Positions 59,401 to 64,000 of a DNA stretch of 64,000 bases are shown piece by piece. A program made the position numbers and the translations under genes. The stretch's first letter is position 1; the number at the start of each line of letters is the position of its first letter. This stretch comes from Cinclus cinclus (lineage: Eukaryota; Chordata; Aves; Passeriformes; Cinclidae): the NCBI RefSeq assembly GCF_963662255.1, contig NC_085068.1:1488001-1552000 (forward strand), read 5' to 3'. The notes beneath the pieces are model-generated. The model had not been told where the DNA came from. It saw only the letters and a list, made by a program, of their open reading frames with translations, and did not search any database.

Positions 59401-59423
59401 AGGAGAACAAACAGAGCCTTCAT
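53194..59423 (-). CDS. ALPL: Tissue-nonspecific alkaline phosphatase, complete, 11 coding exons
   Basis: This GPI-anchored ectoenzyme hydrolyses pyrophosphate, pyridoxal phosphate and other phosphomonoesters at the cell surface and is required for bone mineralisation. Exons in transcript order: 59366-59423, 59173-59292, 58094-58209, 57321-57495, 57059-57234, 55555-55698, 55337-55406, 54568-54702, 53748-53939, 53543-53662, 53194-53444. They sum to 1,557 bases, 518 residues plus stop (human 524). Exon 1 encodes a signal peptide ([16 protein letters not shown]). The nucleophile is Ser109 in [11 protein letters not shown]. Metal ligands lie in FLGDGMGV (Asp59), [23 protein letters not shown] (Asp377, His378) and ETHGGED (His453). 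N-glycosylation sequons NTT, NVS, NLS, NET and NVS are present. The last exon ends in a hydrophobic Leu-rich tail typical of GPI transfer. Splice phases agree throughout. Nearly every large intron holds a minisatellite. Confidence 0.97.
53985..54562. repeat. CCCCTTTTATCCnTTTTTGCACC minisatellite, ALPL intron 8
   Basis: About fifteen units of 30-40 bases combine CCCCTTTTATCC with CTTTTTGCACCCCCATCA and fill the intron between exons 54568-54702 and 53748-53939. Confidence 0.9.
54885..55275. repeat. GGTACCAGCATCCC-type minisatellite, ALPL intron 7
   Basis: Units of about 35 bases share TACCAGCATCCC(T/A), TTGGGGG and GCAGCACC, repeated about ten times. Confidence 0.85.
56450..57020. repeat. GGTGGTCCTGGTCCC-type minisatellite, ALPL intron 5
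   Basis: Units of about 36 bases recur with TGGTCCTGGTCC, CACCATTGG and CATCTCCTGGG. They end 40 bases before exon 57059-57234. Confidence 0.85.
57852..57956. repeat. Paired G-run and C-run in ALPL intron 3
   Basis: Runs of 14 G (57852-57865) and 11 G (57873-57883) are followed about 50 bases later by a run of 21 C (57936-57956). It lies in the intron between ALPL exons 58094-58209 and 57321-57495. Confidence 0.92.
58295..59100. repeat. CAGTTTATCCCAGCACC minisatellite, ALPL intron 2
   Basis: About forty short units of 17-20 bases alternate CAGTTTATCCCAGCACC with (C)AGTTCATTGCAA(A/C)C, filling an 800-base intron. Confidence 0.92.
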
Positions 59424-59699
59424 TCTGTGGCGCTGAGCGGGTGCTGCCAGAAGAGAACTGCAGAGTGGGTGGCACCTGCTCGTGCCTCAGTTTCCTCACC
59501 GAGACCTTTGCCCCGGGGTCAGCCAAGCGAAGATGGAAAGAAACATCCCCTCCCTGCACAGTCACCGATGTGAGCCCCCAGGGGACATGCCAACCCTATT
59601 ACCTCTCTGCACCACCCCCCTCCCTCCCCTGGCCATTAGTCCCATGAGGCGTCACCTCACTCTCACCAACCTGAGCTGGGGGAAGCCGGCACGGCCCCT

Positions 59700-60310
59700 G
59701 TGGCACAGTGAGGTCCTCATCACATGGCCATGTCCCCATCATGTGCTTGTGTACCTCTCATGTGTCCCCATCATGTGTCCCTGTCATGTCTGTGCACCCA
59801 TCCCATACCCATGGCTCCACAGCACATATGCAATCCCATCACACACCCGTGTCCTCACCACGTCCCCATGTCCCTAAGGTACCCCCATGTCCCTATCCCC
59901 AGCCTGTTCCCGTTATGTCCTGATCCCCATCACACACCTGTATCCCGGTTGCATGTCTATCCCTGCTGTGCACCCACATGACCACGTCCCATCACACATC
60001 CATGTACTTGCTGCTGGCCCTATCCCATGTCTGTGTGCCCACCCGTGGGCCACATGCTCATGTCCCTGTTGCATACCCGTGTCCCTACTGCATGTCTATG
60101 TCCCTGCCGCACACTCGTGTCCCTACCACATCTGTATCCCCGTGGCATGCCTGTGTCCCTGTTGTGCACCCACGTTCCCATCACATGTCCATGTCCCCAT
60201 GACACCCCTGTGTCCCCACCACATACCCGTGCCCCTGTTGCACACCCACGTCTCCACCACACTCCTGTGTCCCCATGGCACTCTCCTGTCCCCATCAGCT
60301 CCACATCCCC
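59700..60310. repeat. CATGTCCCCATCAC-type minisatellite, ALPL 5' intron
   Basis: Units of about 20 bases share CCATGTCCC, CATCACACACC(C/T)GTGT and CCTGTTGCACACC, recurring for 600 bases between the noncoding first exon and the start-codon exon. Confidence 0.88.
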
Positions 60311-60406
60311 GTGGCACTTCCCCTTCGCTGCACGCCCCCTCAGCTCTCGCTCCCCGGAGACCCTCCCTCCCCCGGGAGGGCAGCGGTGGTCCCAGGGGGT
60401 CCTTAC

Positions 60407-60530
60407 CGGGGATGGGGGCTGTCACACACGTACCCGCACTAACTTAGGTCCCGACACCCACGTCCCTCTGGGCAGCGGGAGGAGGCCGGGCCGGGGGGAC
60501 CGCAAGCCCTTAAATCCCCCCACACCCGGC
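60407..60530 (-). promoter_or_regulatory. ALPL: Probable ALPL noncoding first exon and core promoter
   Basis: On the minus strand a strong donor (CCCCG|GTAAGGACC) lies just below 60407, about 1 kb upstream of the ALPL start codon, with no open frame needed before it. A TATA-like GATTTAAGG lies near 60508-60516. A start about 30 bases downstream of it would give a 5' exon of roughly 70 bases. Mammalian ALPL also begins with noncoding first exons. The assignment is inferred from signals. Confidence 0.45.
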
Positions 60531-63500
60531 CTTCACCTCCTCCTCCTCCTCCCCTTCCTCCACCCTCCCCCTGCTGCCAGCAAGAGGGGGGGCGGGGGGA
60601 GAAAAGGCCATAAACTGGGCGTACTGGTGCCCTCTGCCGGGTTATACTGGGAGGACTGGGGTGCACCAAGCCTGGCTGTAAGTGCTGAGCAGCCCTCCCC
60701 CGCTTCACACGTGGGAGTTTCGGGTCCCTCGTGGTGGGGTAAAATTGTATTTTGCCGCATTTTGCATTATTTCACCCAAACCGTGCTAGCAGCATCAGCG
60801 AGGGGTTGGGGTGGGGGTAATGGAGATGAGTGACGTCCCTCTGCCTCAGTTTCCCCACACGGGCTCCTGCTGCAGCCCACTAGAGATCCCTCCTGGGATC
60901 CCGCGGCGTTACCGTAGGTACTATAATAAACACGGCTTGATGACGAGGACGGAGAGTGTATGCGTTGCGTGTGACTCGCAGCCCTGCGCCCATTTCCCCA
61001 TGGTGGGACCAGCCCGGGGGGCTCCGTGACCTGAGAAGCCGCCCGTCCCTTTTCAGAAGGTGGCGGTCTCAGCCCAAAAATCCGCTCCCCGGGAGCCTCG
61101 GGGCGCAACCAAGGGAGCCCCAACTCTGCCGCGATGCACAGCGTCTTGCGGACCCTCCAAGTCCCTCCGGAACCCTTTCCCCTCTCTCTCCACCCCTTTG
61201 TACCCCTCAGCACTTTCGCAGCCCAGCAAAAGCGATTTGCAGCCCCGTGGGTGTGATGAGTGTGTCAGTGCTCAGCCCGCCGGGGCAGTGCAGGGGTGGA
61301 GGCACCGCGGGGGGCAGGGAGGTGGCACCGCGTGTTCCCATCCCTGACAACGCGGCAATGCAGCCTTTGGTGCAGTGGGGAAGCTGAGGCTGGCAGTTGC
61401 TCAACTGCAGGCATGCACGAGTGTGTGTGTGTGTTCTCGCATGCAGATGCAGGCTTGCAAGCAGCACAGCCCCGAGCTCTCGCACGCTCTTGCACAACTG
61501 CACGTGTGCCGTCTCACAGGCGGGCGCCGGGTTGTTGGTGGCACCGCTCGCTCACACACGCGTGGTTTTGAGATACACACGCTCGTGTGTTTGCAATGCA
61601 AGGCTTGCACGGCCGCACGCTCGCAGCTCCGTGCGCTCCCCCCGCGGCCCTGCAGCCTCACGTGCTTTCGCGCTTGCACAAGCGCCCGCCGCCGGGATCG
61701 TGCCTTGCACGCTCGCCCCGGGACGTCACATCCACCCCGGCCAGGGAGCCAGGGCTTCCTCGGGGGGATGCTGCCGGCAGCGAGGGGGCATGTGGGGCCC
61801 CCCAAACGGGGCTCGGGGCCCCCGAAAGAGTTAAAGGAGGCGTGCGGGAAGCCCGTCCCTCCGCGGCCCCATTGGTTTTCCATCCCAGGTACATCCTTTA
61901 CTCGCCACCCTCGCTAGGCCGCGGCGGCGTCACCAGCGGTGCCGGGGCTCAGAGGGTGCTCGCCCCATCGGGGCCGGGGCCGGTGGGAGTGGGGTGACAG
62001 CCATGGTGAGTGGGGGGGGAGGGGGGGAGGGCAGCGACATCCCAAATCTGGGCGTGGTTGAGTAGGGGGTGCTTGACCGAAGCGGGGCGGCGGGTGATGC
62101 ATCTCCCGGGATGGGATGCTCTTTGTAATCCCATAGGGGATCCCCTTTGCAGCCCCGAGGGACTCCCATGAGACCCTCACTGGACCCTTAAGGGATCCCC
62201 CATTGCATCCCAAGGGACCCCCACTGCAGCCCCAGGTGCCCCACTCGGGCACCCTCCGCCGCGTTTTCTTTGTGGCCAGTGGGTGGGGACCACAAAGTGG
62301 GTGCTCCACTTGAACCCGCCCCCGCCGCCCCCAAATCTACTTTTGACCCAGACTCGCGGGGGTTTGCACCGTGTTTCCCTCTGCAAAGGGAGCAGGGCAC
62401 CCTCCACCCATCTGAAACCACTTTTGTGCGGCTGTTTTCGAACACCCCCAAACTGGGTTGTTGGGTTGCTCTCCTCCTTTTTCGTTTTGTTTTATTTAAC
62501 CCTTTCTTTGCTGCTTTTTTTTTAGCTTTTCTTTAAAAACTAATTTATCTGCAGCCGGGACACCCTACAAAACTGGGGACTCCCCCCCAAACCCGTAATT
62601 AACACCGAGAGTTGCTATTTACCCCGGACATCCTAATTAGTAGGCTGAGCCTCGCTGGGCGCTGACTCCGAACTGTGGAGGTGCGGGGGCACCCATGGGT
62701 GCTGGGGGTGGGACGGGTGGGCACCGCTTTGCAAGGCGGGGCTTTGGGGGGCGCGGGGATGACATGGGGGCTCAGGGTGGAGGTGGGGGGGTTGGAGGGG
62801 CTGCGAGGAGGCGAGCAATCGCCATCGCGACCGTGGCCATGGTTGCTCCGAAATGGCGCCCGGACGGGAATTGAAAGCATCCGGTGGAGGCTCAAGGGGC
62901 CCCCAGCGCCCGGCTCTGCTCCGCCGGGGGAGCCCCTCGCCGGTACCGGGGCACCCCGAGCCTTGCTGGGGGTGTGCGGGCTCCGAGCACGTGGGGCTTA
63001 TTGTTTATAAAGCGAAGGAGCGATTTGGGGTAAAACCAGGCCATTTAAGGTAATGGTGAGATTTTTATAAGTTGTAAAGAGAGTGAAAATCCTTTGCGTG
63101 GGGGTTAAAGTTTGGATGCCCCACACCTCCCCCGTGCACCCCTGGGTACCCCCCACCCTGTTGGAGTTGGGAAAAGACATTTTTATTCTCATTGAAGCAA
63201 ATAACGCTTTGGAAGGGGGAGGCGTACGAAAAAACTACCCAGTTTTTCGCCCAGGAAAGGGGTGCGCCTGCTTCACGTGCTGAAGAGGGGTGGGGAGCAC
63301 CCAGAGGTCCTACAGTGTCCCAAATATGGAGGATATGGGTGTTAAAAATACCTCCCGGACCCGATTTCTCTTCAAATTAAGGATGCTGGGGATCGATCCC
63401 GGTGCCTCTCAGCGGTGTTTTGGGGTAGCTCGGGCTCAGTTTGGATTCTGTGATGGCTGGTAGAGGGTTGAACTAACATATCTCTTGTGAAAGGAGAACA

Positions 63501-64000
63501 GAAAGGGATTATTTTTTGGTCTTTTTCCTTTTGTTTTCAGGCTGGGGTAGGCAGGGTGGGGGATCGCCGAGGGAAAAAAAAAATTGCATTTCCTCAGGAA
63601 ATGGAGTGAGAGCTGGGATTTCAGGAATTTGATGTTGCAGAGCATAGGGGCTTCATGGATCCCCCCCACCGCGTGGGGAGCTGTTTGTGCCTGGAGCTGC
63701 TGATTTCAGCCATGTGCGAAGTACTAAAATAGGTGGAAAAAAGTGAAAGGGGTTGGGAAAAAATAGGATCTAAACAGAGATTTTTCCCGCGATAAAATCT
63801 TGCAGTTGAGGCTCTTTCGCATCACGGTTCTCAGGCTCCAGGCGGGCGCACAAGGGAGATTTTGGGGTTGCAAACAGAGATTTCGGTACAACCAAGGAGG
63901 GAAACCACCTCTTCGTTTTAACCCTTTTTTTTCCCCCCAGGTGTGTTTTGTAGTTAATTAAACTGAGGCTGGGATTTGGGATTCGGGGAAGAGATGGGGT
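60531..64000. other. Region upstream of ALPL, no gene recognised
   Basis: 60.9-62.3 kb is GC- and CpG-rich and contains a TTGCA-rich, quasi-repetitive part at 61380-61720. 62.3-64.0 kb is more mixed with A- and T-runs. No frame on either strand shows a known domain with splice support, and no RNA gene or transposon was recognised. CpG density would fit an alternative promoter or enhancer. Confidence 0.5.

Noticed and set aside
61375..61917. Overlapping 130-180-residue frames upstream of ALPL
   Set aside because: Long frames occur on both strands in CpG-rich sequence with no domain, so they look compositional.

Overview
The window is vertebrate nuclear DNA, most likely from a bird. It holds intron-split genes with GT-AG splice sites, copies resembling the CR1 LINE family that dominates avian genomes, very GC-rich short-intron genes and many minisatellites, a pattern typical of bird microchromosomes. 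The species cannot be settled from sequence alone. The four genes and their orientations match human 1p36.12 read in reverse: HSPG2 (+), USP48 (+), RAP1GAP (+), ALPL (-). Reading-frame phase was followed across every splice junction reported.

Layout. 1-11259: the last 33 exons of HSPG2 (perlecan), about 1,522 residues, with nine Ig modules and the endorepellin domain; the 5' part lies outside the window. 11260-12371: a short spacer and the CpG-rich USP48 promoter. 12372-40928: complete USP48, 27 coding exons and 1,031 residues, with long, less GC-rich introns carrying all six CR1 fragments seen here. 40929-42465: USP48 3' UTR. 43440-51011: RAP1GAP with a CpG promoter, 5' noncoding region and 20 coding exons (587 residues from the first visible ATG). 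51012-53193: RAP1GAP 3' end and the spacer to convergent ALPL. 53194-59423: complete ALPL on the minus strand, 11 coding exons and 518 residues, with a probable noncoding first exon and promoter near 60.4-60.5 kb. 60.5-64.0 kb: GC-rich upstream DNA without a recognised gene.

The genes do not form a pathway; this is conserved synteny. Perlecan is a basement-membrane proteoglycan, USP48 a nuclear deubiquitinase, RAP1GAP a cytosolic and membrane-associated GTPase activator, and ALPL a GPI-anchored mineralising phosphatase. I found no previously undescribed multi-gene system. The points most worth checking are a truncated EGF-like repeat and fewer Ig modules in perlecan, a look-alike exon pair and missing N-terminal and basic exons in RAP1GAP, the absence of LDLRAD2, a promoter-like GC-box cluster inside RAP1GAP, and minisatellites in many introns, two of which share a motif.
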